Below, piece after piece: positions 49,784 through 59,219 of a DNA stretch of 64,000 nucleotides. Location: contig NW_026516203.1 of assembly GCF_025602895.1 (NCBI RefSeq), positions 248,001 through 312,000 on the forward strand. Direction: 5' to 3'. Origin of the DNA: Polychytrium aggregatum. Its lineage: Eukaryota > Chytridiomycota > Chytridiomycetes > Polychytriales. How positions within the stretch are numbered: the stretch's first letter is position 1; every line of letters begins with the position of its first letter. The translations under genes were made by a program, and so were the position numbers. Under the pieces are notes generated by a model. The model ran no database searches. It was given only the letters and a program-made list of their open reading frames with translations, and was not told the origin of the DNA.

Positions 49784-50303
49784 GCACGGCCAACGCTTGC
49801 AATCCGCGGCTCAGCGCCCCCCCCCCGCGATCCCCACCCGTCTGTTCCTACGAGCCAGTGTCGTTGTGTTCGAGCCGTAGACTTTGATTCCCCCATCCTC
49901 CACGCTACAAGCCCTCCTCTCCTCTGTCTATCTTGAATGCCCGAGCCAGAGACATCGGCTCCGTGTCGTCACTCTTAGGCGCACCTTGTATATTCCTTTG
50001 CTCTTCCCTCTCTTCTCCACGCCAGCTTCGTAGATAACCCTGTAGACTATACTTTTACGCGGTACATATACTTGATGGTCCGCGCGGAGCCATCGGTCCA
50101 TCCGATCCATCCGCGATAGGATATGGTCCTTGCTCCTTGAATCCCCTCGTCCGCCTTTATTCCATTTGTTATCGTTGTTATTCCTGCCTCCGCTTCTTTA
50201 TTCTTATCGTATGCTGAGCTCCCAGTTTGAAACGAAATGCCCCTGTCACTGTGGGACCAAACAACTCCTTCCCTCCCTCGCTCCCTCATCCAGAATGGAT
50301 GGC
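49784..50303. other. Convergent intergenic region, lipase / PRM1
   Basis: No gene seen. It should contain both 3' ends. It is T-rich, with TTATTCC/TTATTCTTATC words near 50160-50210. Confidence 0.5.
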
Positions 50304-52931
50304 CTATGGCCACTCCGTCTCGCCACTACTGCCGAGGCTATCCTGGTCGCTGTCACGGTGCTCGCTGTGTGTCGGCTGCTCGAGCAACATGATGCTTGAA
50401 TGCCACGATGCTCGCAACTCCGATCGCGAGTCGGACGGATGGAGCCGTCGATCACGCACTCTGTCGAGCCACCCAAGGGCCTGCGTTCGAATCTGAGGAC
50501 AACGGAGCAGTGGAACCCGGAACGAGATGCGGGCTCGAAGTCGCTGGACAAGTGGCGGCGGCATCGACACCGACATCGACTCCGACTCCGACTCCGACTC
50601 CAGGACTGGGAGCTTTGGTACTGGCTGCGGCTCGAGGCCATTTCTGCCTGGAGTAGCAGCCATCGTTTGTTCCGTCGATGGCGCTTCTGGAGCAGGATCG
50701 TTGAGGGTCCTGTCCCCTGGGTGCGGTGATCCTGGACAGCTCTCCAAAGATATGAGCGAGGGCGTGAACGGATCCTGGTGATATCGCTCCCGATTGCTGT
50801 CTTTGAGGCTGCCATCGCTGAGGTCGAGACTGAGCTTTGCCATCGGGCCAGCGACGACGCTTTGGCTATCGGCTCGTGGACTTGGCGTTGGAATCGCAAT
50901 GACGGGAATGGCCCACGAAAGCAGCAACCGGAGACACGCAAGCCAAAAGACCAGGCTTCCAAATGCCATCAGGAGCGCAAAGACATATCGGTGGCGGCAG
51001 AGCGTATCAAAGTACTTTGCCAAGATGAGATCCAGTCCAGCCGAGAGGCTGTCCGAGGACGATAACGACGACAGCTGCGAGAGCGAGGGCGAGGAGCCTT
51101 GGATCCTCAGCAACATGTCGCGGACCGAGCTTTCGTTCAGGGCCCAGGTCATGCTGCTGGCCAACGGCAAATCGATCCGGAGCCGGGAGCGGGCCTCGGT
51201 CTGGAGTTGGTTCAGCTCTTGCACGGTCAGGTTGATCTGCAGCAGACACTCGGTAAACTGCATGACGGCGTCCCGGAGCGGAGGGACAGGCGCAAAGGCA
51301 GCGCTGAGGGCCTCTGAGAATCCCGTGGCAAAGCCGGCGACGGTGGTGTTGAGGATGGCCAGGGTATTGTCGACCCAGCCAAAGAGATCGCCGTTGATCT
51401 CGCTTTCGATCTGCTGGATGCGGGTGTCGATGTCGTAGAGATAGCTGCCGAGCGACTCGTTGGCCACCTGTACAATCTTGGGCTCGACCCATGAGAGCGT
51501 CTGATTGAGCCCGGCAGCGACAGTGCGGACGAGATCTGGGCGGTGTGCTTGGATCAACCAGAGCTGGCACGAGATACTCGCGACGCCGAGCAGACCCGTG
51601 AGAAAACACAACCCGGACGGAGAATGAGATGCATAGCGGACAAGCCACTTGATGCGAGCACGAGCCGGTTGGGAAAGTGAACAGTGCCTTTCCAGTCGAG
51701 CAAAGAGGGCCGAGAGGAAGCGAGATTGTCGGGGATGGCTGGCGATGGTGTACAGCTCGGTAGACTGGCTGAGCGACCATGAGCATGCCAGTTCGGACCT
51801 GGTGCCCGGAATGACGTCCAGGTTGAGCAGCAGCGAGTGGAACGCAGCAATCTGGCGCTGCTCTTGCTGGTACTTGCGACTCTCCATCACTACATCGGCA
51901 GCAATCGACACCAGCGACAGGAAGAGCACCACCCCACAAGCCACCAGCAGCAAGAGCTGGAGGTCGGCGGCAACCTGATCGATCCACCCGAGGTCGAGCA
52001 GGTCCGAGCAGAAGGACACCGGGCTGGCGAGCGGCGGGACTGGCAGAAGGGTCGGAGAGATTGCAAGCTGGGAGATTTTGTCCCGGGCAGCATCCTCGAT
52101 TGTCTGAAAGGGTGCCGAGAAACTCTGCTCGATCGTGGCTTCGATCTGGTCGAGACTCGGGATGCTGGACGACAGATTCTGGAGGGCCTGGACGAGTGTC
52201 TCGGGGATGGTGAAGTTGAGGGCCTGGATCACACCCGAGAGCTGGATGGGATCCTGGATGCTGCCGCCGAGCGGCTGCACGATGAGGGCCAGCACATCGC
52301 CAGGGACCGTCGAGGTGATAACGGCGTTGACATGGCTCAGTCCGCTCTGCAGGGCCTGATCGACCGCCTGGATCTGGGTGTTCAGAAATGCCCGGATCTC
52401 CTCGGCATGCTGAGCGAGCGTTCCGACGGTGGCCTGCAGCACCGTATCCATGGTGCAGAGCAGCAGCCGCTGATAGCGGCGGATGAGATACAGCAGCACA
52501 TTGTGCAGCAGCTGGATGCCGCCCTGGACGAGGCTTGCCGTACGATTGAGAGCCACGTTTGATGCCGACAGCACCAATTCATTTGTGGATGCTGCAGCAT
52601 AGTGAGGGAAGGATGAGACCGTTGTTGCTGCCGACTCGAGCGACCAGCATGCCGAGGACAGATCGGTCTTGGCGGCATCGCGGTAGTCGCCGACGACGAA
52701 CAGCAGCGACACCAGATTGGCAAGAACGAGGAGCAGCGAGAAGATTTGATGGTTGGCAAAGGCACGGCTTTGACGCTCTCGGAGGGTCAGTGTCCAAGGA
52801 AGATCGGATGGGATGTGTCGCTGAGCACCGCGGGAAGCGGCCGAAGGCGACTTGGGCCAGGCTGGGAACCAGAGAGGGCGACCGCCCTTGCCAAGATGGA
52901 AACTAGCCGAGGCACCGCGGAGAAAGTCCAT
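50304..52931 (-). CDS. PRM1: Plasma membrane fusion protein Prm1
   Basis: Multi-pass plasma membrane protein that promotes membrane merger during mating cell fusion in yeasts and filamentous fungi. It is a single uninterrupted exon of 875 residues (yeast Prm1 is shorter, at about 660). Four hydrophobic segments fit the family topology: about residue 65 (IFSLLLVLANLVSLLFVVG), about 330 (LLLLVACGVVLFLSLVSIA), about 455 (GLCFLTGLLGVASISCQLWL) and about 655 (YVFALLMAFGSLVFWLACLR). Luminal loops contain N-glycosylation sites (LNRTAS, LNFTIP, LNQTLS, LNTTVAG). The conserved late block IQQIESEINGDLFGWVDN matches the Prm1 pattern. The cytosolic tail of about 190 residues is Ser/Pro-rich. The absence of introns contrasts with its neighbours. 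Confidence 0.9.
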   Translation of the reverse strand: MDFLRGASASFHLGKGGRPLWFPAWPKSPSAASRGAQRHIPSDLPWTLTLRERQSRAFANHQIFSLLLVLANLVSLLFVVGDYRDAAKTDLSSACWSLESAATTVSSFPHYAAASTNELVLSASNVALNRTASLVQGGIQLLHNVLLYLIRRYQRLLLCTMDTVLQATVGTLAQHAEEIRAFLNTQIQAVDQALQSGLSHVNAVITSTVPGDVLALIVQPLGGSIQDPIQLSGVIQALNFTIPETLVQALQNLSSSIPSLDQIEATIEQSFSAPFQTIEDAARDKISQLAISPTLLPVPPLASPVSFCSDLLDLGWIDQVAADLQLLLLVACGVVLFLSLVSIAADVVMESRKYQQEQRQIAAFHSLLLNLDVIPGTRSELACSWSLSQSTELYTIASHPRQSRFLSALFARLERHCSLSQPARARIKWLVRYASHSPSGLCFLTGLLGVASISCQLWLIQAHRPDLVRTVAAGLNQTLSWVEPKIVQVANESLGSYLYDIDTRIQQIESEINGDLFGWVDNTLAILNTTVAGFATGFSEALSAAFAPVPPLRDAVMQFTECLLQINLTVQELNQLQTEARSRLRIDLPLASSMTWALNESSVRDMLLRIQGSSPSLSQLSSLSSSDSLSAGLDLILAKYFDTLCRHRYVFALLMAFGSLVFWLACLRLLLSWAIPVIAIPTPSPRADSQSVVAGPMAKLSLDLSDGSLKDSNRERYHQDPFTPSLISLESCPGSPHPGDRTLNDPAPEAPSTEQTMAATPGRNGLEPQPVPKLPVLESESESESMSVSMPPPLVQRLRARISFRVPLLRCPQIRTQALGWLDRVRDRRLHPSDSRSELRASWHSSIMLLEQPTHSEHRDSDQDSLGSSGETEWP

Positions 52932-53216
52932 TTCTGGATGAGTGCCCGCAAACGGTGGAGCTGGAGGTGACTGGGCAAGAGGGAAGAGGACATGGCGAGC
53001 AAGCTGCTTTTTGAAGTGCGCGATGCGTGAAGGAGGCCAGGGATCAAGGGCCTTGACACGATACGGGGAGGGACGTCGTCGATGACTGATCTGTATATTT
53101 GGATATGGGTACGCTGCAGCATCGACCGGCCCACTTTGTCAGCCTGAACCGCCCTGACCCACAACAGACTCAGGGCTCGCATCTGTGGTGAGCAGCGACC
53201 AGAATCGCCGCGGAGC

Positions 53217-55744
53217 TCAAGGGCGCCAGGTGATGACTTGAATGGCTTTCTCGGCGACTTCTCTCAGCTGCTGGTTCGGCGAGCTTTCCTTGATATTCTC
53301 CAGCTACATCGGGTCGTGTTGGCCCAAACGTGGTTGGAAGAGGACAAACAGACAGTTATTGACCGAGACTGCGAGCAGTGAGCGGCATATGTGAGTTGAC
53401 AGAAACTGCCATCAAGCGGCGCACCTTCTTGATGGCGGAATGCAGCTGAAACCGTCCTCGGTAGTCCTCGGCGCAGTTGGTGATGCACTGCGGCGTGGTG
53501 GTGGGAGGAACAAACCGATAGAGCAAATCAGGATGTATATCTCGGTGAGTCCGAGTCACCCCTATTGGGCTTTGAGTCGACGGCCGCCCGGAAGCTGCAC
53601 TCCCGTCGTTCTCCCATCTGAGCGGGCACACTTTTGTGCCTGCAGTGCCCGCAGTGCCTGGATCTCTGCGTGCATAAACCCGCACCTTGATCACATTCAG
53701 AAGTACGGACTGGGATTCGTCGTTTTGAATGAGTTCCAGGAAGATCGGAACAGCGTTTTCTCGCACCAGAATGCGCTTTGCATCGCAGTCGATGGTGATA
53801 CTGGGGGGGAGATGCAATGAAGAATGGCGATTGTTGCTGCTGTTTCAGCATATGCAAGTCCATCTGTGCGCTTGCTAGACTCGCATCAGATTTGCTCCAG
53901 ATGGTCGCACCTCATAATCGCCCCAGCGGAGGCGGCCCGCACCTCGGGCTTGATGTCTTTCAGAAGCCGCATCAGTCGGGGAATCGTCTGGGGGTTCTTG
54001 ACGGCTAGCTTCTTGACCTCGGCATGGAAGCTGGCAAGGCACGGACGGTCAGATCGGGGGCGGTACTCGGAGGGAGAAGGCCCTATCCTAACGCTGATGT
54101 TTGGTTGCTGTTTCTTGAAACCTCATCGAATATGCATGTTGCCCCCCCCCATGGACAGAAGAAAAATACTTGCCAGAGCGCCATGATGCATCGACATGCC
54201 GCCACCTTGACGTCCGTGACGAGCTCGATTTGAATGAGGTCTGTGAAGATGTCGAGGGCCGAGTTGTTGACGGCATCGCGGGGAACCCATGGGGTCGAGC
54301 CGTGCCGGATGCAGTTGTAGAGGGTTTCGAGGATGACGACCTGGATATCCATGCGCTCCGTTGGGACTTTTTTGATCAGCACCGGGAGTAGCGAGAAAGA
54401 GAGGCAGCTGTCGCTGCCTGGACAAGACCAGTGTCGTTATGCGAATTGGTTGGATGAGCCGTCAGTCGCCGTCGTGCAACCTGTCGACCAAAACCTGCCG
54501 ACGTCTGTGAGTCGTCTCGACTCGGACGACCAACCTTCGCGCTGAGAAGTGACCCGGCAAAAGATATCGTGAGTCTGCTTTCGTACAAGCGGATCGGCAT
54601 CATCGAACTGGTGGGGATGGGCAGCGCAGTTGCAGTTGCAGTTGCAGTTGCAGTTGCAGTTGCAGTTGCAGTTGCAGTTGCAGTTGCAGATAAAAGTTTG
54701 CCGTCGTTAGAAGCGAGCCTGGCCACATGACAAATCAAGAGCCGCCGGGGATGGCACTGGATGGACTGGAGCAGGCGTCAACATCGAGAGACGCACCAGC
54801 TTGGCCAACTTTGCCAGGGTTCCGTTGTCGACGACGCTCTTGCGGCCGATGGCATGCGCTAATCGCGGGAACAAGATCCCCATCCGGAGCGGAGGTCGGG
54901 TTCGGATGTGCGAGATGCATGACGGCGTGGGAAAGTGAGCGACCTCGATACGGCGTGCCAACACTCATGTCCTGCACGGACTCTGCAATGCCGCTATGAC
55001 CGCAAACGGATATCGGACTCTGTATCGACCCCGAGTACCGTCGATCGTTTGAGGGTGCGAATGCTACCTCGCCGCTGCGGAAATTGCACGATGGTGTTTG
55101 CTGGTGCGGAGGAGCCCGCCTGCATACATACAGCATAGCGACCTCATGCATTCGGTCGCTTTTTGCTTGACCGTCAGATCCGTCTCTCCCAGCAGCCTCG
55201 TGAGCTTTGGTACAATCCCTGGATTGTCGGTAAGTGAGATTTTGCGCCACAGGGCAGCGAGGCGACGGCCGCGGGTCAGGACTGCTCCAGATCCCATTAC
55301 TGCTCCTTGGCTCAGCATGTGTATCGATCGGATGGCCTCTGCTTGCTCACCTTCATGCAGGGCCGACGCTATGTTTTCCGGATTATGGAACAGATCCGAT
55401 AAAAAGACCAGCGCCCGCTGACGCTCAAAAAGCTGCTCGTCAATCAGCTCGGATATCTGGCAGGGGCAACATGGGGAATGGAGCGTAAAACTCCGTCAGT
55501 GCCGCTGTCGAGAGCTCAAGAGGCTTCCCCTCCGAACGGAATCCTGTCCTGTCCTGTCCTGTCTTGTCCTATTCTGTCTTGTCCTGTCCTGCCGATGGCC
55601 AAGCGGCCTGCGTACCAGCTTGGGAACAGCCCGGCGTCCGTAGGCCAGCTGGAACTTGGTCGGGTCGACGTGAGGCGGAAGTGTCGCCGCAAGACACTCG
55701 GTCATCTCCTTGGGGCCAAGAGGTTTGTGGTAGATGCTGGCCAT
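53217..55744 (-). CDS. RSPH14: RSPH14 (RTDR1)-like armadillo protein, flagellar radial spoke
   Basis: Armadillo-repeat protein related to radial spoke head 14, a component of motile 9+2 axonemes. Many short exons. The first (55616-55744) reads MASIYHKPLGPKEMTECL, then HVDPTKFQLAYGRRAVPKL. Then comes 55351-55456 (ISELIDEQLFERQRALVFLS, then NPENIASALHE), and 55132-55218 (IVPKLTRLLGETDLTVKQKA). Later pieces are GRKSVVDNGTLAKLAKL, DDADPLVRKQTHDIFCRVTS, MDIQVVILETLYNCIRHGST, NPQTIPRLMRLLKDIKPEVR and ILVRENAVPIFLELIQ. The final exon is LENIKESSPNQQLREVAEKA then IQVITWRP, stop at 53217. Joins from 53.3 to 55.1 kb are only partly resolved. Confidence 0.82.
54627..54689. repeat. (CAGTTG)n hexanucleotide repeat in an RSPH14 intron
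   Basis: Ten and a half perfect copies of CAGTTG, between the exons coding AKLAKL and DDADPLVRK. Seen directly; a likely polymorphic microsatellite. Confidence 0.95.
55545..55593. repeat. (TCCTG)n pentanucleotide run in the first RSPH14 intron
   Basis: About nine TCCTG/TCTTG units with slight variation directly downstream (gene sense) of the first exon. Confidence 0.85.
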
Positions 55745-55792
55745 GTTGGTTTCGACACCGTATTTAGCGGCTGAGTGCGTAAGGCAGTATTG

Positions 55793-55855
55793 CTGGAGGA
55801 TCAAGAGAGGCCGCTGGAGGATCAAGAGAGGCCGCTGGAGGATCAAGAGCACTGC
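55793..55855. repeat. 21-base tandem repeat (about 2.7 copies)
   Basis: GGATCAAGAGAGGCCGCTGG-type units repeat with no mismatch until the last, partial copy. It lies about 50 bases upstream of the RSPH14 start codon. Confidence 0.9.
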
Positions 55856-56117
55856 CGAGGGAAGACCGAGTCTCAAACGCAGATGCAGCCGAGGGCTATA
55901 GCACGGGACGCCAATCAAAGGCCGCCAGACATATGCTGGCTGATCGCATTTCTGGATGATCGCATTTCTGGATGATTGCTGCCGATATCGTCAGTGAGCC
56001 CGGAAGTGATCGCAGCTCCTCTTGCGTTGAGCTCGGTCCAAAAATAAGAAGAAAAAACGAATATCTTGGGCAGCAGCATTCTCAGAAACCTCGGGAGCCC
56101 ACATCTCACCCCCAGCC

Positions 56118-56423
56118 ATGTTCTTTCGCTTCAACCGACTCCCAAAACATCGCCTGGTCCATCAATATGTCAGGTCCTGGATGCGCCAGTTGCCCAGAGC
56201 TAGCCCAGCAGTCGCTGTGCTTCCTCGGATCTTGCCTCATGCGGCGCTGTTTGGGCTCGGCTCGGCAGGAGCAGTACTTGCACTGGGTAGGCTCGGCCCG
56301 CCGGCGATCTGGATTGCGCTGCTGCATCAGCCGGTGGTCCAGGCCGGCGATATCTCGAGGCCGTCGATCCGAGAACGTCGATCCGGCGTGGCTGGTCGAG
56401 GGCCTTGCCTTCGCGTTTCTTGA
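56118..56423 (+). CDS. Possible small ORF upstream of guanylate kinase
   Basis: Unrecognised frame of 101 residues opening [20 protein letters not shown]: basic and acid-free like a mitochondrial presequence, followed by a hydrophobic stretch ([19 protein letters not shown]) that could span a membrane. No homology is recalled and the tail is Arg-rich. It may be non-coding leader DNA of the next gene. Confidence 0.22.
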   Translation: MFFRFNRLPKHRLVHQYVRSWMRQLPRASPAVAVLPRILPHAALFGLGSAGAVLALGRLGPPAIWIALLHQPVVQAGDISRPSIRERRSGVAGRGPCLRVS

Positions 56424-56680
56424 CCAGATCTATCGGCTGCATCTCACCCGTGCTGCCCCTTGCCCTCTCTCTCGATCTTGGCACCGATTTCAATTCAACT
56501 CGCACCGCCAGCAATGTCGACGGAGCCCTGCCAGTGCGCCGGAAAGGAACAGGTACGTCCCAGCCGACAACCCGAGGCCGGCAGCCAGACTCTCTGGAAA
56601 GCCGGCCACCTCTCGCCCAGGCCAGCCACAATCCGAGGCCGTTAAATGCCAACGGCGACCAGAGGGAGCCGGAGCGCAAC

Positions 56681-57718
56681 ATGCCAGAGATATCACAGCT
56701 GACGACGCTTGCACACGCTCCCCAGGCCGCTTTCACTCCGCGCCCCATCGTGATGTGCGGCCCCTCGGGCACGGGCAAGTCAACGCTGCTCAAACGACTC
56801 TTTGCCGAGTATCCAGACAAGTTCGGCTTCAGCGTCTCTCGTGAGTGTTGGCTGAAAGGAGTTTGCTCTGTCCGCCGGCGCGGCGTGCGAGGTGGGATCG
56901 ACGATCGCATCGTCTTCATCTGGTCTAACAGCCCCCCAACCCACTATTGGTCTTGCTAACAGATACGACCCGCAAGCCCCGACCCGGTGAGGTTAACGGC
57001 AAAGACTATCACTTTGTCGAGCGCGAAGTCATGCTCCAGGAGATTAGCGTCGGCAAGTTCATCGAGAGCGCCGAGTTCTCTGGCAACATCTACGGTAAGC
57101 GAGCCAGAGGGGGGGAGCGTTGACGAAGCCCTCGGTGATTCCACTCAGGAGTCTGGTTGGAGAACCAGTCCATCACATCTGCGCCTGGATATGCACCAGG
57201 ATATTGAGAGAATCCGGTCGCCTGTTGGACCGACCCAGCGAAAAATCATTCGCTGCGGATCAGCATTGGCAGCAGCGCTTCAAGAACAGCAGGAGGGAGG
57301 CCGACAGCGATGCAGGTTTGTCGCGGCCGATGCAGTCGCTGACAGCAATTCCTCTGCCACAATCAATCAACCAGGCACCTCGTACCGCGCAATCGAGGAC
57401 GTGCTGGCGTCCGGCAAGAACGTCATCCTGGACATCGATATGCAGGGTGTGCTGATCCTGCAGCGCCAGCTTGCCTCGGGCGAACAAAAGCTCAGCGGCA
57501 AGCCGCTGTTTGTGTTCATTGCCCCGCCCAACGTCCAAGAGCTGGAGAAGCGACTGAAGGGCCGCGGAACCGAGAACGAAGAGAGCCTGGCCAAGCGCCT
57601 CGATGCGGCCAAGCGGGAGCTCGAATGGGGCCTCAAGCCTGGCTCTGTCGATGCCGTGATCGTCAACGACGACGTCGAGAAGGCGTATGTCGAGCTCAAG
57701 ACCGTGATCTTGTCGTGA
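56681..57718 (+). CDS. GUK1: Guanylate kinase
   Basis: Transfers phosphate from ATP to GMP in purine nucleotide metabolism (cytosol). Three exons (56681-56840, 56963-57094, 57375-57718) sum to 636 bases, giving 211 residues, normal for the family. The P-loop [17 protein letters not shown] is near residue 25. The first intron splits the GMP-binding signature [24 protein letters not shown] and [16 protein letters not shown] complete it. The lid/core motif is [17 protein letters not shown]. Met 56681 ([15 protein letters not shown]) is the first in frame just before the conserved core. Confidence 0.96.
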
Positions 57719-58524
57719 GGAGCATCTGTGAGTGGCGGCATCAGAGCCGGATGCCATCCAGTACCGATGTCTTTCGGGCCGTGCAGAGCCCGAAACAGAC
57801 GGCGCCCGATGTAGACGGCGACGGCAAAGTGAATAAATACCATCGCCTGCGACCACCCTTGGCCATAGACAGCTCTGTGTTCTGGGCCAGAGCGACGACT
57901 GTGAGAACTGCAATCGCCAGCCGGTACTAACCCGGGACGGCTGTGGTGTGGCAGTGCGCCGCCCCACCGCCACCACGCCGCCCGTGTGTTTGGCGCAAAC
58001 ACGGCGAGACCACACAGCGAGAGCACACAGACTGCAGAGCGCACGGCTGTTTGCTCTCGCCGAGAGGCCGCGAGGGCGAGCGAGGCCGCCGACCCGCCGC
58101 TTGTTGGTCTTCGGCTCGGGCTGGATCCGCCGTTCTCCCCGTCCAAAAACCGAGCCAGCGCAACCACCCAAGCACCAGCAGCTTCAGCAGCATCCCGGGC
58201 CGCATCCTGGGCAGCATCCCGAGCAGGCCTACGCAGGTCCAAGCAGGTCCAAGCATCGTTCGATCCGAGCGCTTGCCTCTCCCAGCAGCACATCGTCGTC
58301 ACTCTCCCCCTGCGCTCCCACCGGCCAGCTCCTCGGCATCCGTTTCTGGTCCTGTCGTCGCCTCTGGCCTGGCGCTCGCCCCTTGCAGCCCCTCCAGTTG
58401 ATATTGCCTCCCTCGCTGCCAACGACAGCCTCGGGGCAAGCGCAAGCGAATCAAGACAGATCCAAACCGACAGCAGAAAGCTCCACTCTCCTCTCTACTT
58501 GGATCGATCTCCATCGACGCCGAA
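57719..58524. other. Intergenic, no gene seen
   Basis: C-rich, with GCAGGCC/GCAGGTCCAA repeats near 58210-58250. Plus-strand open frames have no motif. It presumably holds the promoter of the MYND-presenilin transcript. Confidence 0.5.
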
Positions 58525-59136
58525 ATGTCGTCGCCTGCTCCAAGCAACGGCGAGGGCTCGTCCTCCTCCGGCACATCCTTCAGTGCCCTGCCGCCAAAGT
58601 GCGTCGTTTGTCTGAAGGATGCCCATTACATGTGCTCGCTTTGTGGGCCGGGATACCACTACTGCTCCTCCGAGTGCCAGACCGCCGACTGGAAGTCCCA
58701 CAAGCTCGTCTGCCGTGGCGTCAAGCGAAAGAATCAGTCTGAAACCGAGCCCCCGCCGGATCCCGAGAGCGCCCGGGTTTCGATGGAGCTGTCGGTCTCG
58801 CAGCAATCGTCGACTCATGGCGTAACATCGCTCGAACGCAGAGTCGGAAAGAAAGTGGTCGGGCGAGGCAACATTGCCCAGGTCATCAACAGCCATCCCA
58901 GCCACGGAGGTGTGTGCATGACCCCGGGGCTTGTGGTCCGTGTGATTGGGCCTGCCGCCGTTCGTACATGTTGCTATGCGCTGCCTTGAGCAGCCGATAG
59001 TAAGCCCGACCTTGAGCGGCTGATAGTATGCCTGACCTTTTGAGCGCCCTCTCATCTCCCAGATATACCAATGGATGTGCTGAACAACTCCAGCTCGCAA
59101 GATATCGACAATCAGGCATGTTCAAGGTTGCGATGA
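58525..59136 (+). CDS. MYND zinc-finger exons, probably the N-terminus of the presenilin gene
   Basis: Exon 58525-58909 opens MSSPAPSNGEGSSSSG and encodes a complete MYND finger, PKCVVCLKDAHYMCSLC then YHYCSSECQTADWKSHKLVC, with all seven Cys and the His in register. MYND domains bind proline-rich partner peptides. A GTGTGT donor joins to 59063, giving DIPMDVLNNSSSQDIDNQ. Read without further splicing, the frame stops at 59134-59136, making a 152-residue protein. However, CAG/GCATGT at 59115 (GC donor) or AG/GTTGCG at 59126 can splice to an acceptor at 59204 or 59212. Both combinations stay in frame with the presenilin Met at 59220. See the first finding. Confidence 0.75.
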
Positions 59137-59219
59137 TGTCGACTGTGTGGGAAGCATGTGCTTCACTCGGCCGGCCTCTAAACTAACCCATCGTCCGCCT
59201 CCAGCCTCCCAGTCCAACA

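Larger units (their letters stand above)
55745..56680. other. Divergent intergenic region, RSPH14 / guanylate kinase
   Basis: It holds a 21-base tandem repeat (55793-55855), a short duplicated word CTGGATGATCGCATTT near 55950-55976 and a weak small ORF at 56118. Promoters for both genes must lie here. Confidence 0.5.
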
